Notes: generated by a model not told the origin, from the letters alone. 64,000 bases of DNA from Novosphingobium mathurense (GCF_900168325.1 NZ_FVZE01000001.1:992001-1056000); one strand, 5' to 3'. Numbered from the stretch's first letter, positions 25,969 through 35,004 are shown. Program-made: numbers and translations.

Positions 25969-28683
25969 ATGTCCGCGCTTCCCCTACCCGCACTGCACGC
26001 CAGTCACGGCGGCAGTTGGCTGCGCGACGGCAACGCGGGGACGCGGACCGTCTCAAAGGGCGAAGCGATGATGGCCGCGGCCGATACGCCGCTGCTGATC
26101 CTGAACGCCCCGCTGCTGGCAACCCGCCTCGGCTATCCCGACCTATCCGGGCTCGACCTGCTCGAACTCTTCGCCTTCGTGCATCCCGCCCGCTTTGTCG
26201 TACCCACGCCCAAGGGTCTGGCCCATGCCCTCGACCTGACCGAACCGGACGGCGAACCCGATGTCCCGCGCCTGTTGCAGGAAGCAGCCGGCAAGTTACT
26301 GGAGACTTGCGAGAGCCCGGAATGGCCGGAACGCGAAGGCGCTTGGACGGCCCTGCAATCGCTGGTGCGCATGCGCTGGCCATGGGCCACGCTGCTGGGC
26401 ACGCGCATCGCCAAACCCCAACGCGCCGAGCGCTGGCTCTTTACGCGCCTGCCTGAGTGGGAAGAAACTGCTGACCAGCCCCAGCCCCGGCAGGTCGAAC
26501 TGAGCGAAGCGGATGTCCTGCAACAGTTGCAGACGCTGACCGGCGCCAAGGCCGAGCAGCGCGAAGGACAGCGCGCCTATGCCGCCCAGTCCGCCGCCGC
26601 ATTCTCGCCGCGCAAGGCATCGGGGCAGCCCAATGTGCTGCTGGCTCAGGCCGGAACCGGTATCGGCAAGACCCTGGGCTACCTCGCCCCCGCCTCGCTG
26701 TGGAGCGCCCAGTCGGGCGGCACCGTCTGGGTATCGACTTATACCAAGGCCCTGCAGCGCCAACTGCGGCAGGAAAGCCGCCGCGCGTGGCCGGAACGTC
26801 GGCCCGACGGCAGCCAGCCCGTTGTCGTGCGCAAGGGGCGCGAGAACTACCTGTGCCTGCTGAACCTCGAGGATGCACTGCAGGGCGGCTTTGCCGGACG
26901 CGCCGCGATCCTTGCCCAGCTCGTCGCGCGCTGGGCGGCATATACCCGCGACGGCGACATGATCGGCGGCGATCTTCCGGGCTGGCTCGGTACCCTGTTC
27001 CGCCAGCGCGGCATCACTGCCCTCACCGACCGGCGCGGCGAATGCGTCTATGCCGGGTGCCCGCACTACCGCAAATGCTTCATCGAGCGGTCATCGCGGG
27101 CCAGCGCGCAGGCCGATCTCGTGATAGGCAATCATGCCCTCGTCATGGTCAATGCCGCGCGCGGTCGCGATCACGCCGCCCGCCCCACCCGCATCGTGTT
27201 CGACGAGGGTCACCATGTCTTCGACGCCGCGGACTCCACGTTCGCGGCGGCACTTTCGGGCAGCGAGACGATCGAGCTGCGCCGCTGGGTGATCGGACCT
27301 GAGAAGGCCTCGCGCGGCCGACGGCGCGGTCTCTCCGCCCGGCTTGCCGACATCGTCAGCTACGACGAGGCCGGCGCCAAGGCCATCGCCGCCGCACGGG
27401 CCGCCGCAGAGGCCCTGCCCGGGGACGGCTGGATGCAACGGATCAACGAAGGCGCGCCGTCCGGACCGCTCGAGGACCTGCTCGCATCGGTACGGGCCAC
27501 CGTCTATGCCCGAGACGAGAGCGGCGGACAGGAAGCCGGGTACGGTCTGGAAACCGAAGCTGCGGGCCTCGACGGCACCTTCATCGAAGTCTCGCAAGCC
27601 GCGCGCGAAGCACTTGCCGACTTGCGCCAGCCGCTGATGCGACTCGGCATGCGGCTGGAAGCCCTGCTGGAAGATTCGCCCGACTGGCTGGACGGCCAGG
27701 GTCGCGCCCGTATCGAGGGTGCCCGCCACTCGCTGTCCTGGCGCATCGACCTGCTTGCGGCATGGGAAGCCCTGCTCGACCGCCTGGGCGGTCCGGCCGA
27801 TCCGGAATACGTCGACTGGCTGGCAGTCGACCGTTCGGAAGCGCGTGAGTTCGACATCGGCATTCACCGTCACTGGCTCGATCCGATGAAGCCCTTTGCC
27901 AAAGTGGTGCTCGAACCGGCGCACGGCGTCGTCATGACCTCGGCCACGCTGCGCGACGGCGACGACTGGGGCAAGGCGGTGGCCCGGTCCGGCGTCGAAC
28001 ACATCGGCGTGACCCCGCGCCTCTCCGCCCATGCCAGCCCCTTCGACTATGCAAAGCAAGCCGAAGTCCTGATCGTCACCGACGTCCCGCGCGGCGACAT
28101 TCCGGCCCTTGCGGCGGCCTACGCGCGTTTGATCGAGGCCTCGCACGGCGGGGCACTGGGCCTCTTCACGGCGATCCGGCGCCTGCGCGCCGTGCATGGC
28201 CGCATTGCCGACCGACTCGCCCGCACCGGCCTGCCTCTATACGCACAGCACGTCGACCCGATCGACACCGGCACGCTGGTCGATATCTTCCGCGACGATC
28301 CGGCAGCCTCGTTGCTGGGTACCGATGCCTTGCGCGACGGTGTCGACGTACCGGGAGACTCGTTGCGACTGGTGGTGATGGAGCAGGTACCCTGGTCGCG
28401 ACCGACCATCCTGCATCGCGCCCGGCGACTTGCCGGTGGCGGTGGCAGCTATGACGATGGCATCATCCGCGCCCGACTGGCCCAGGCTTTTGGACGCCTC
28501 ATCCGCAGCCGCGACGACCACGGCCATTTCGTCGTACTTTCTGCTGCATTCCCCTCACGTCTGCTGAGCGCCTTTCCCGAAGGGACGCCCGTCCTGCGGA
28601 TTTCTCTGGAGGAGGCTTTACATCGGGTCGCTGCCAATGCTTCAGAAGAAGCGTATAGACCCGATCACGCCGCCCGGCCCTGA
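25969..28683 (+). CDS. DinG/XPD-like ATP-dependent DNA helicase
   Basis: A 904-aa superfamily 2 helicase. Walker A is LAQAGTGIGKT (226-235), the DEAH box is FDEGHH (411-416), and the Fe-S domain has four cysteines at 296, 359, 364 and 370. Downstream motifs include MTSATLRD and the arginine-finger region QAFGRLIRS. It should unwind DNA 5'-3' in repair. The N-terminal 200 residues are specific and carry no exonuclease signature. The start at 25969 has no strong ribosome-binding site; M34 or M35 is an alternative. SixA follows after 19 bases. Confidence 0.9.
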   Translation: MSALPLPALHASHGGSWLRDGNAGTRTVSKGEAMMAAADTPLLILNAPLLATRLGYPDLSGLDLLELFAFVHPARFVVPTPKGLAHALDLTEPDGEPDVPRLLQEAAGKLLETCESPEWPEREGAWTALQSLVRMRWPWATLLGTRIAKPQRAERWLFTRLPEWEETADQPQPRQVELSEADVLQQLQTLTGAKAEQREGQRAYAAQSAAAFSPRKASGQPNVLLAQAGTGIGKTLGYLAPASLWSAQSGGTVWVSTYTKALQRQLRQESRRAWPERRPDGSQPVVVRKGRENYLCLLNLEDALQGGFAGRAAILAQLVARWAAYTRDGDMIGGDLPGWLGTLFRQRGITALTDRRGECVYAGCPHYRKCFIERSSRASAQADLVIGNHALVMVNAARGRDHAARPTRIVFDEGHHVFDAADSTFAAALSGSETIELRRWVIGPEKASRGRRRGLSARLADIVSYDEAGAKAIAAARAAAEALPGDGWMQRINEGAPSGPLEDLLASVRATVYARDESGGQEAGYGLETEAAGLDGTFIEVSQAAREALADLRQPLMRLGMRLEALLEDSPDWLDGQGRARIEGARHSLSWRIDLLAAWEALLDRLGGPADPEYVDWLAVDRSEAREFDIGIHRHWLDPMKPFAKVVLEPAHGVVMTSATLRDGDDWGKAVARSGVEHIGVTPRLSAHASPFDYAKQAEVLIVTDVPRGDIPALAAAYARLIEASHGGALGLFTAIRRLRAVHGRIADRLARTGLPLYAQHVDPIDTGTLVDIFRDDPAASLLGTDALRDGVDVPGDSLRLVVMEQVPWSRPTILHRARRLAGGGGSYDDGIIRARLAQAFGRLIRSRDDHGHFVVLSAAFPSRLLSAFPEGTPVLRISLEEALHRVAANASEEAYRPDHAARP

Positions 28684-28702
28684 ATACGAGCTTGCCTGAC
28701 TG

Positions 28703-29248
28703 ATGAAGACCCTCGGCATTTTTCGCCACGCAAAGTCGGACTGGAACGATGCGCGCCTGCGTGACTTCGACAGGCCCCTCAACAAGCGTGGCCGCAAGGG
28801 GGCGGCAATCATGGGCGAGCATATCCGCAATGACGGCAGGACGTGGAAGCGCGTGCTGGCCTCACCTGCGGTTCGCGTCACCCAGACGATCGAACTTGCC
28901 TCCGAAGCGGCCGGATTGTCGCCGCCGGTCACGTGGGATCGCCGGATCTACCTCGCCAACTCGGCAACGCTGATAGACCTCCTGCGCGAACAGGAAGGCG
29001 ATCCCGCCTCGATCATGCTGATCGGCCACAACCCGGGACTTGAGGACCTGATCTTCGATCTCGTTCCCGACGATGGCAGCAGCCCGTTGCGCGACATCGT
29101 CGAGGAGAAGTTCCCGACCGCAGCCTACGCCGTGCTGGAACTGGATATCGAGAGCTGGGACGATATCGACGAGAACTGCGCCCGGATCGTCCACCTCGTC
29201 CGGCCGAGGGATCTCGATCCCGAACTGGGACCGAGCCTCACCGACTGA
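28703..29248 (+). CDS. SixA-like phosphohistidine phosphatase
   Basis: A 181-aa histidine phosphatase of the phosphoglycerate-mutase superfamily. The phosphoacceptor is H9 in IFRHAKSDW; the second catalytic His is in MLIGHNPGLEDL. ArgVal-type contacts (ASPAVRVTQT) are present. E. coli SixA (161 aa) dephosphorylates phosphohistidine in phosphorelay or PTS proteins; the substrate here is unknown. It is close behind the helicase gene and convergent with merR. Confidence 0.87.
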   Translation: MKTLGIFRHAKSDWNDARLRDFDRPLNKRGRKGAAIMGEHIRNDGRTWKRVLASPAVRVTQTIELASEAAGLSPPVTWDRRIYLANSATLIDLLREQEGDPASIMLIGHNPGLEDLIFDLVPDDGSSPLRDIVEEKFPTAAYAVLELDIESWDDIDENCARIVHLVRPRDLDPELGPSLTD

Positions 29249-29283
29249 CCGAATTTGTCGAAAGCTGGGTAAACGCGAGGCAA

Positions 29284-29300
29284 GAGACGCAAGGCGTCTC
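29284..29300 (-). terminator. Short hairpin at the end of merR
   Basis: GAGACGC and GCGTCTC form a seven-base perfect stem with a three-base loop that overlaps the merR stop codon. It is followed on the minus strand by TTGCC, a weak tail. It lies between convergent sixA and merR. Confidence 0.4.
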
Positions 29301-29703
29301 AGGCTACCGCCAGTGCTGCTGCCAGTTGCGCACGAATCTGCCTGAGCTCACCGATGATGGCATCGCTTGCCGCGTCCGGGACCTGCGGCTTGACGTCAGG
29401 CGTCACGATCGCAGTGGGCGCCGGCTGGGAATCCTGATCCTCGATCGCCTTGCGTGCACCGCGTAGCGTGTAGCCTTCCTGGTGGACGAGACGGTTGATC
29501 TCGACCACAAGCGCCACGTCCTCACGACGATAATACCGCCGACCGCCGCTGCGTTTCACAGGCTGAAGCGATGGGAACTGCTCTTCCCAGTAGCGCAGGA
29601 CATGCTGACGTATGCCCAGCGCCTTGCTGACCTCACCGATGGTTCGCAGAGCCTCCGGATCTTTTCCGTCATCGAAAACCGGGATGTCGGAAAAGGTATT
29701 CAT
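29299..29703 (-). CDS. MerR-family transcriptional regulator
   Basis: A 134-aa regulator with an N-terminal MerR winged helix (TIGEVSKALGIRQHVLRYWE then RRYYRREDVALVVEINRLV). No cysteine-based metal site or large effector domain follows; the C-terminus is a short hydrophilic helix region. Its place just after ihfA, 13 bases away, matches the conserved alphaproteobacterial ihfA-merR arrangement. Target genes are unknown. Confidence 0.9.
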   Translation of the reverse strand: MNTFSDIPVFDDGKDPEALRTIGEVSKALGIRQHVLRYWEEQFPSLQPVKRSGGRRYYRREDVALVVEINRLVHQEGYTLRGARKAIEDQDSQPAPTAIVTPDVKPQVPDAASDAIIGELRQIRAQLAAALAVA

Positions 29704-29716
29704 CGGCTCTGTTCCT

Positions 29717-30013
29717 TCAGTCTCCGGCGATCCTGTCTTTCAGCATCTGGCTCGCCCGGAATGTCATAACCCGTCTTGGCGTGATCGGCACTTCCACCCC
29801 GGTCTTGGGATTGCGGCCGATACGTTCGCCCTTGTCCCGTAACAGGAATGTGCCGAATCCCGAAATCTTGACGTTCTCGCCCGAACTGAGCGCCGTCGAC
29901 ATGTGTTGAAGAATAGCCTCGACCATCGCCAGCGACTCCGCGCGCGACAGACCTAGCTTCTTGTGGATCGCTTCCGCGATCTCAGCTCGCGTCAATGTAT
30001 CCGTTGAGCCCAT
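29717..30013 (-). CDS. ihfA: Integration host factor alpha subunit
   Basis: A 98-aa HU/IHF-family DNA-bending protein, exactly family length. The signature is visible: [37 protein letters not shown] and [18 protein letters not shown], where the Pro intercalates in the DNA minor groove. It works as a heterodimer with IhfB, which is not in this window. I chose the ATG at 30013 over a TTG nine codons upstream. Its own promoter lies at 30052-30080. Confidence 0.95.
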   Translation of the reverse strand: MGSTDTLTRAEIAEAIHKKLGLSRAESLAMVEAILQHMSTALSSGENVKISGFGTFLLRDKGERIGRNPKTGVEVPITPRRVMTFRASQMLKDRIAGD

Positions 30014-30051
30014 CGAACCCGCTTCCCCTCTGAGCGCCAACCCCCGCGCTG

Positions 30052-30080
30052 ATAATATGATTTAACAGGGAAAAAGGCAA
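30052..30080 (-). promoter_or_regulatory. Sigma-70-type promoter of ihfA-merR
   Basis: Minus strand: TTGCCT at 30080-30075, 17 bases, TATTAT at 30057-30052 (five of six consensus bases). It lies in the AT-rich gap between fabH and ihfA, about 40 bases upstream of the ihfA start. Confidence 0.65.
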
Positions 30081-30126
30081 TCCTACGTCAATTAATGAAC
30101 GCAGATAAACCTTAGGGGGTAGGTTC

Positions 30127-31101
30127 TCAGACTCGCAGCAGGCTCGCGCCCCAGGTGAACCCGCCGCCCATGGCTTCTAGGACGACGAGATCGCCTTCAC
30201 GGATTCGGCCATCGCGAACGGCCTGATCGAGGGCCAGCGGCACCGAAGCAGCCGAAGTATTGGCGTGCTGGCCAACAGTCATGACGACCTTTTCAACCGG
30301 CAGGCCCAGCTTCTTGGCCGTCGCATCAAGGATACGGGCATTGGCCTGGTGAGGCACCAGCCAGTCGATGTCCGAAGACTGAAGCCCAACGTCTTCAAGC
30401 ACTTCGTTGAGAACCTGGGCCAGGTTCACAACCGCGTGGCGAAATACTTCGCGGCCCTTCATGCGCAACTTGCCGACAGTCCCGGTAGTCGAAGGACCAC
30501 CATCGACATAGAGCAATTCGTTGTGCGCACCATCGGCATGCAGGCGCGATGCCAGAATGCCGCGGGGCTTGTCGCTATCGCCCTGTTCCTGCGCCTCGAA
30601 AATCGCTGCGCCGGCGCCGTCACCGAAGAGCACGCAGGTCGTCCGGTCTTCCCAGTCGAGAATGCGCGAGAAGGTTTCCGAGCCGATGACGAGGGCACGA
30701 TTGGCCATGCCGGAACGCAGCATCGAATCGGCTACGCCCACGGCATAAAGGAAGCCGGAACACACTGCAGCGACGTCGAAGGCGATGCCCCCGCCGCAAC
30801 CGAGGTTGTTCTGAACGATCGTTGCCGAAGCAGGGAAGGTCTGGTCCGGCGTGGCGGTTGCCAGGATGATGAGGTCGATCGATGCCGCATCGATGCCTGC
30901 CGCTTCGATCGCCTTGCGCGCCGCATCGGTGGCAAGGCTGGAAGTCGTTTCGTCGGGCGCTGCGATATGGCGGTTGGAAATGCCCGTGCGCTCGACGATC
31001 CATTCGTCGCTGGTGTCGACCTGTGCCGCCAGTTCGGCATTGCTCACCGCGCGGCGTGGCAGGGCCGAACCGGTGCCGATCAGAACCGAGCGCCGGGTCA
31101 T
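30127..31101 (-). CDS. fabH: Beta-ketoacyl-ACP synthase III
   Basis: KAS III (324 aa) starts fatty-acid synthesis by condensing acetyl-CoA with malonyl-ACP. The catalytic triad is visible: C114 ([11 protein letters not shown]), the His in [10 protein letters not shown] and the Asn in [12 protein letters not shown]. The ATG at 31101 overlaps the plsX stop (ATGA). It belongs to the conserved rpmF-plsX-fabH cluster, which ties ribosome, phospholipid and fatty-acid synthesis together. Confidence 0.97.
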   Translation of the reverse strand: MTRRSVLIGTGSALPRRAVSNAELAAQVDTSDEWIVERTGISNRHIAAPDETTSSLATDAARKAIEAAGIDAASIDLIILATATPDQTFPASATIVQNNLGCGGGIAFDVAAVCSGFLYAVGVADSMLRSGMANRALVIGSETFSRILDWEDRTTCVLFGDGAGAAIFEAQEQGDSDKPRGILASRLHADGAHNELLYVDGGPSTTGTVGKLRMKGREVFRHAVVNLAQVLNEVLEDVGLQSSDIDWLVPHQANARILDATAKKLGLPVEKVVMTVGQHANTSAASVPLALDQAVRDGRIREGDLVVLEAMGGGFTWGASLLRV

Positions 31102-32159
31102 GCCCGCTCTTCCTGGTTCCGGGGCATGCGCAGCGAGGCTTCGCCTACGCGTGCTAGGTCGGCAGTGATCCGCTCGGTCACATTTTCCTCCAGGAGCCGC
31201 GCAGTCAGCGCAACGGCATTGGCCACGCCCGCAGCATTCGCGCTGCCATGGCTTTTCACGACGATGCCGTTCAGGCCAAGGAACACGGCGCCATTATGAT
31301 TATTGGGGTCGAGATGGTGTTTTAGCAACTCGGTCGCCGGTCGCGAGATCAGGAACCCGATCTTGGATCGCAGCGAACTGGAGAAGCTGCGGCGCAGAAG
31401 GTCGCCGACGAATCGCGCCGTCCCTTCAACCGCCTTGAGGGCGATATTGCCCGAAAAACCGTCAGTCACGACGACATCGACATCGCCGCGGCAGACCTTG
31501 TCCGCCTCGGTGAAGCCGTCGAAGGACATGGAAAGGTCACCGGCCGCTGCCTTGAGCGTTGCCGCTGCATCGCGCAGCAGTTCCGTGCCCTTGATCTCTT
31601 CTGTACCGATGTTGAGCAGTCGCAGGCGCGGCTGTTCGCGGCCCGTCGCCACGCGGGCATAGGCAGCACCCATGATCGCGAACTGGACGAGATTGCGGCT
31701 GTCGCACTCGGTATTGGCACCGAGGTCGAGCATGACCACGTCGTTGTCGCCCAGCGTCGGCAGGAGAGCCGCAAGCGCAGGACGATCGATGCCCGGCATC
31801 GTGCGCAAGGTCAGCTTGGAAATCGCCATCAGCGCGCCGGTATTGCCGGAGCTGACGGCTGCCCCCGCGTCGCCGGCCTTCACCGCAGCGATGGCACGCC
31901 CCATGGACGTACCCTTCGCGCGGCGCAGGGCCTGGCTCGGCTTGTCCTCGCCACTGATCACACCTTCGGTGTGCAGGATCTCCGATGCACCGCGAAGGTT
32001 CGGGTGATCCTCGAGCGCGGCCTTGATCCGCGTCTCGTCGCCGACGAGGAGGAAATTGAAACGGTCATGGCGACGGCGCGCGAGTGCCGCGCCCTCGATC
32101 ATGACGCGCACGCCCTCATCGCCGCCCATCGCATCGATAGCGATACGCGGCAGAGTCAT
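31098..32159 (-). CDS. plsX: Phosphate acyltransferase PlsX
   Basis: A 353-aa acyl-ACP:phosphate acyltransferase, giving acyl-phosphate for phospholipid synthesis by PlsY. Features include [11 protein letters not shown] at the N-terminus, [24 protein letters not shown] and [18 protein letters not shown] chose the ATG at 32159 ([13 protein letters not shown]); the frame also has a TTG two codons before. It starts 28 bases after rpmF and overlaps fabH by four bases. Confidence 0.97.
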   Translation of the reverse strand: MTLPRIAIDAMGGDEGVRVMIEGAALARRRHDRFNFLLVGDETRIKAALEDHPNLRGASEILHTEGVISGEDKPSQALRRAKGTSMGRAIAAVKAGDAGAAVSSGNTGALMAISKLTLRTMPGIDRPALAALLPTLGDNDVVMLDLGANTECDSRNLVQFAIMGAAYARVATGREQPRLRLLNIGTEEIKGTELLRDAAATLKAAAGDLSMSFDGFTEADKVCRGDVDVVVTDGFSGNIALKAVEGTARFVGDLLRRSFSSSLRSKIGFLISRPATELLKHHLDPNNHNGAVFLGLNGIVVKSHGSANAAGVANAVALTARLLEENVTERITADLARVGEASLRMPRNQEERA

Positions 32160-32187
32160 GGGCAATCTCCGAACTTCGTCTGAGGTC

Positions 32188-32367
32188 TTAGATTTCGACC
32201 GCGACGATCTCGCGACCGTTGTAGTGGCCGCAAGCGTTGCAGAGGTTGTGCGGACGCTTCAGCTCGCCGCAGTTCGGGCACTCATGAAACGCTTCAACCT
32301 TGAGGGCATCATGGCTGCGGCGCATGCCCCGGCGGGACGGGGTCGTTTTTCTCTTAGGGACAGCCAT
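32188..32367 (-). CDS. rpmF: 50S ribosomal protein L32
   Basis: A 59-aa ribosomal protein with the family start [20 protein letters not shown] and a zinc-ribbon of four cysteines ([18 protein letters not shown]). AGG eight bases before the ATG at 32367 sets the start; the longer frame is leader sequence. It is the first gene of the rpmF-plsX-fabH operon. A promoter at 32452-32479 and a terminator-like hairpin at 32401-32438 lie in its leader. Confidence 0.97.
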   Translation of the reverse strand: MAVPKRKTTPSRRGMRRSHDALKVEAFHECPNCGELKRPHNLCNACGHYNGREIVAVEI

Positions 32368-32400
32368 TTTGGCACCTGTTCCTGGAAATGCGTTAATGTC

Positions 32401-32438
32401 AAAAAGGCCGCCGGGAACCGTCACCCGGAACCGGCGGC
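32401..32438 (-). terminator. Terminator-like hairpin in the rpmF leader
   Basis: On the minus strand GCCGCCGG (32438-32431) pairs perfectly with CCGGCGGC (32414-32407), followed directly by CTTTTTG. This is a typical intrinsic terminator, yet it lies between the rpmF promoter and the rpmF start, with no leftward gene upstream to end. It could be an attenuator or a 5' stabilising hairpin. Confidence 0.65.
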
Positions 32439-32451
32439 TTGCGAAGGCGCG

Positions 32452-32479
32452 CCTATAACCGATTTCTCACGAGTTGCAA
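32452..32479 (-). promoter_or_regulatory. Promoter of rpmF-plsX-fabH
   Basis: Minus strand: TTGCAA (32479-32474), 16 bases, TATAGG (32457-32452). The predicted transcript begins near 32445, a few bases before the leader hairpin and about 80 bases before rpmF. Confidence 0.5.
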
Positions 32480-32532
32480 CCCGTTGATACCTCCCTCATG
32501 TAGCCAAAACCACATTGGGGGAGATGCCCGGG

Positions 32533-32925
32533 ATGATTCTACAGACGACTCTGTGCCTTGCCGCTGCTGCTGCGGTCATCAATTTCTGGCTGCTCACGCG
32601 GGTCGGCAGACTGCGCATGGCGGCCAAGGTCCTGCACGGAGACGGCGGCAATGAAGCAATCGCGCGCCGGATGCGCGCGCAGCTCAATTTCGTGGAGAAC
32701 ACGCCCTTCGTCCTCATCCTGATCGCGGCGATCGAAATGAGCGGCAAGGCCGGTTCCTGGCTGGCGATCGTGGGCGCCATATATATGGCCGCGCGCGTCG
32801 CCCACGCCTTCGGCATGGACAGGTCGGACGCGAACCTCCTTCGCGCGGGCGGAATCATCGTGACCGTCCTAACCCTGCTGGGCCTTTCAGTGGTGGCGAT
32901 CCTGATCGCGCTGGGCCGTCTCTGA
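32533..32925 (+). CDS. MAPEG-family membrane protein
   Basis: A 130-aa membrane protein with four hydrophobic helices and the MAPEG pattern RRMRAQLNFVENTPFVLI (second helix; the RxxxxNxxE core involved in glutathione binding in eukaryotic members). Bacterial MAPEG proteins are mostly uncharacterised. The ATG at 32533 has GGGGGAG nine bases before it; an ATG at 32524 overlaps that site. It is divergent from rpmF and ends five bases before the convergent hydrolase. Confidence 0.85.
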   Translation: MILQTTLCLAAAAAVINFWLLTRVGRLRMAAKVLHGDGGNEAIARRMRAQLNFVENTPFVLILIAAIEMSGKAGSWLAIVGAIYMAARVAHAFGMDRSDANLLRAGGIIVTVLTLLGLSVVAILIALGRL

Positions 32926-32929
32926 TCCG

Positions 32930-33604
32930 TCAGGACGCGCGGCGTGAAAGCGCCGCGTCGCTGACGTAGGGATTGTGGCGGCGCTCGTCGCCGAAGGTGC
33001 TGACGGGGCCATGGCCGGGCACGAAAGTCACATCATCACCCAGCGGCCAGAGACGCGTGGTGATCGATTCGATCAGATCGTCGTAATTCCCGCGAGGAAA
33101 GTCCCAGCGCCCGATGCCGCCCTGGAACAGGACATCGCCGACCATGGCGAACCTGCTGGGCGCGTGATGGAACACGACATGTCCGGGCGTATGCCCCGGA
33201 CAATGATAGACATCGAGCGTCAGTTCGCCGACCTGAACCTGATCGCCATTCTCCAGCCAGCGGTCAGGCTCGAACGTATGCGCGTCCATGTTCCAGCGCG
33301 GTCCGTCGTCAGTGAGCTGGGCAATCCAGAAGCGATCCTCTTCCTGAGGCCCTTCGATCGGCACGCCCATTTCCTTGGCGAGTTCGCCTGCCATGCCGCA
33401 GTGATCGAGGTGCCCGTGCGTGACCAGCACCTTTTCCAGCGTCACACCGGTTTTCTCCAGTGCGGCCTTCAACTTGTCGAGATCGCCGCCGGGATCGACC
33501 AACGCCCCGCGCATGGTCTTGGTACACCACAATAGCGTGCAGTTCTGCTGGAGCGGGGTGACGGGAATGATTCCCACGCGCATCGGCGGTTCGGTCTGGG
33601 TCAT
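32930..33604 (-). CDS. MBL-fold metallo-hydrolase, glyoxalase II-like
   Basis: A 224-aa metallo-beta-lactamase-fold hydrolase with the zinc motif VTHGHLDHCGMAGEL, the HTPGHVVFH His, the bridging Asp in AMVGDVLFQGGIGR and the last His in FVPGHGP. The layout (short, without the C-terminal glyoxalase II extension) resembles YcbL-type hydrolases that split S-lactoylglutathione-like thioesters. Start choice is uncertain: ATG 33604 (MTQTEPPMRVG) or 33583; neither has a strong ribosome-binding site. Confidence 0.85.
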   Translation of the reverse strand: MTQTEPPMRVGIIPVTPLQQNCTLLWCTKTMRGALVDPGGDLDKLKAALEKTGVTLEKVLVTHGHLDHCGMAGELAKEMGVPIEGPQEEDRFWIAQLTDDGPRWNMDAHTFEPDRWLENGDQVQVGELTLDVYHCPGHTPGHVVFHHAPSRFAMVGDVLFQGGIGRWDFPRGNYDDLIESITTRLWPLGDDVTFVPGHGPVSTFGDERRHNPYVSDAALSRRAS

Positions 33605-33676
33605 GGGACGGGAAATGGCGGCCAATCTCTGCGATTGCAACCGTCCAGCCAACACGCTGGCGATCAGGCGCCACTT

Positions 33677-34312
33677 CTAAAGCCGGCCGCCCTTCCAGAC
33701 CACACGCCCGATCACGTCGATGCTGTCCGCCGAACATTCGATGGGCTCATAGACCTTGTTGTCGCTGATGAGCCGAATGCGCCCGTTCGGACCGCGCTCG
33801 ATCCGCTTGACCAGCAGGTTCCCTTCATGTCGTACGACGTGAATGCCCTCGCGAAGGCCACGCACTGTGCGGTCGACAAGTATCTCGTCGCCGTCCTGCA
33901 AGGTCGGCACCATCGAATCGCCGGCCACGGCAATCGCGCTCAGCGCACCGGGATCGAGCCCCATGCCGCGCAGCCAGCGCGGGGAAAAACGGATCGAGCC
34001 CACCAGCTCCTCCTCAACGGCGAAGGCACCACCGCCGGCCGAAGCGTCGACCGCAAGTCTGGGCACATCGACCCAGTCCTGACGCCTCTTGGAAGAAATT
34101 TCCTTCGGCTGTCCCAGGAGCGATTCGTCCACCCCGAAAAACCGCGCGAGCTTTCCGCGATCGCCTTCCTCCAGCTTTCGCGGGCTGCCCTTGCGAACGA
34201 ACTGCTGGAGATAACTGGGATTTTTTCCGAGCATTCGCGACAGGGCGGAGAGACTGACGCCACGTTTCTCGGCCAGTTCCAGCAGCGCTCCGCGGGGATC
34301 GGTCATGTCCAT
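33677..34312 (-). CDS. S24-family (LexA/CI-like) repressor-protease
   Basis: A 211-aa protein with an N-terminal helix-turn-helix (residues about 8-60, VSLSALSRMLGKNPSYLQQF) and a C-terminal S24 peptidase fold. The nucleophile is S133 (AVAGDSMVPTL) and the general base K169 (GNLLVKRIE). SAGGG at 91-95 fits the Ala-Gly self-cleavage region. It should repress transcription and self-cleave or respond to RecA. A 103-base gap with nested palindromes separates it from a divergent small gene, as in a phage cI/cro switch, but no other phage genes are near. An ATG at 34369 could extend it. Confidence 0.85.
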   Translation of the reverse strand: MDMTDPRGALLELAEKRGVSLSALSRMLGKNPSYLQQFVRKGSPRKLEEGDRGKLARFFGVDESLLGQPKEISSKRRQDWVDVPRLAVDASAGGGAFAVEEELVGSIRFSPRWLRGMGLDPGALSAIAVAGDSMVPTLQDGDEILVDRTVRGLREGIHVVRHEGNLLVKRIERGPNGRIRLISDNKVYEPIECSADSIDVIGRVVWKGGRL

Positions 34313-34330
34313 TTTGTAATCCGTAGGTGA

Positions 34331-34354
34331 AGGAAATTTCCTAGACAAGTAGGA
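34331..34354. promoter_or_regulatory. Nested inverted repeats between the S24 repressor and the small gene
   Basis: AGGAAATTTCCT at 34331-34342 is a perfect 12-bp palindrome. It overlaps a second repeat, TCCTA-N6-TAGGA at 34339-34354. The first also fills the spacer of a minus-strand candidate promoter (TTGTCT, 17 bases, TACGGA). This looks like an operator shared by the two divergent genes. Confidence 0.55.
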
Positions 34355-34415
34355 TTTCGATTGGAACATATCATGAACAACGCAAACGAATCCAACACGG
34401 AAAGGATCAGGATCG

Positions 34416-34604
34416 ATGCTTTTGCGTCAGATCGAACGCTTCCTGCGCCAGACGGACATGCCCTGCACCAAGTTTGGGCGGCTCGCGGCACAGGACCCGC
34501 GCTTCGTGGCCGACTTGCGCAATGGCCGCATTCCCCGCGCCGCCACAGCGGCACGGGTCGAGGAATTCATGCAAAACTACCAGGAGACCAATCATGCGCA
34601 TTGA
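34416..34604 (+). CDS. Small HTH-like protein, divergent from the S24 repressor
   Basis: A 62-aa hydrophilic protein starting MLLRQIERFLRQTDMP. The segment TKFGRLAAQDPRFVADLRNG looks like a helix-turn-helix with a basic recognition helix, and similar small proteins occur in other sphingomonads from what I recall. No function is known. AGGA lies five bases before the ATG. Its end overlaps the start of the next gene (34594) by 11 bases, so the two are co-expressed. The position, opposite an S24 repressor, resembles cro opposite cI. Confidence 0.65.
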   Translation: MLLRQIERFLRQTDMPCTKFGRLAAQDPRFVADLRNGRIPRAATAARVEEFMQNYQETNHAH

Positions 34605-34977
34605 CCCCGCTTCAGACCGCTCGATGCTCGACACGCTGCGAGCCCGCGCTTCAGGATCGGCCCGGCGCGGCCCCTGGCTGAAGCTCCTGTCCGACGTCCT
34701 CACTCTCGCCGGCCCGCAAGCGGAACTGCTGCGGCATGGGGAACGGCCCTGGAGCAGCGCCACCTTTTCGGGCAGCCGCCACAGCATCGCCCTGTCGTTT
34801 GCCGGTGAGCGCGCGGTCGACGCCGGAGAAGCGCTCATCGCTTCCCTGCCCGATCATGAGTTCGCCATCCCCGGCCACCTCGTCGCCGATGCCACGATCA
34901 CCGGCGTCGATCACGAGAACGGCCCCGAACCGCGCATGACGGTCGAGGCCGAACTGCTCCTGCTAGAGGAGGGCTGA
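34594..34977 (+). CDS. Hypothetical protein, coupled to the small HTH-like gene
   Basis: A 127-aa acidic protein that I cannot assign to a family. It has no signal peptide or membrane helix. The middle (FSGSRHSIALSFAGERAVDA) and end (MTVEAELLLLEEG) look like a compact alpha/beta domain. AGGAG nine bases before the ATG supports the start. Co-transcription with the 62-aa gene is clear from the overlap. A prophage-derived or locus-specific role is possible but unproven. Confidence 0.6.
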   Translation: MRIDPASDRSMLDTLRARASGSARRGPWLKLLSDVLTLAGPQAELLRHGERPWSSATFSGSRHSIALSFAGERAVDAGEALIASLPDHEFAIPGHLVADATITGVDHENGPEPRMTVEAELLLLEEG

Positions 34978-35004
34978 TCGAGGCAAAAACCTGTCTCCGG
35001 GCGC

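Noticed and set aside
25082..26071. A 329-codon plus-strand frame across padR and the helicase start.
   Set aside because: The padR winged helix on the minus strand and the palindromic operator explain the region.
34361..34681. A 106-codon plus-strand frame overlapping the 62-aa gene.
   Set aside because: It is out of frame with two genes that overlap each other and have good ribosome-binding sites; no motif supports it.
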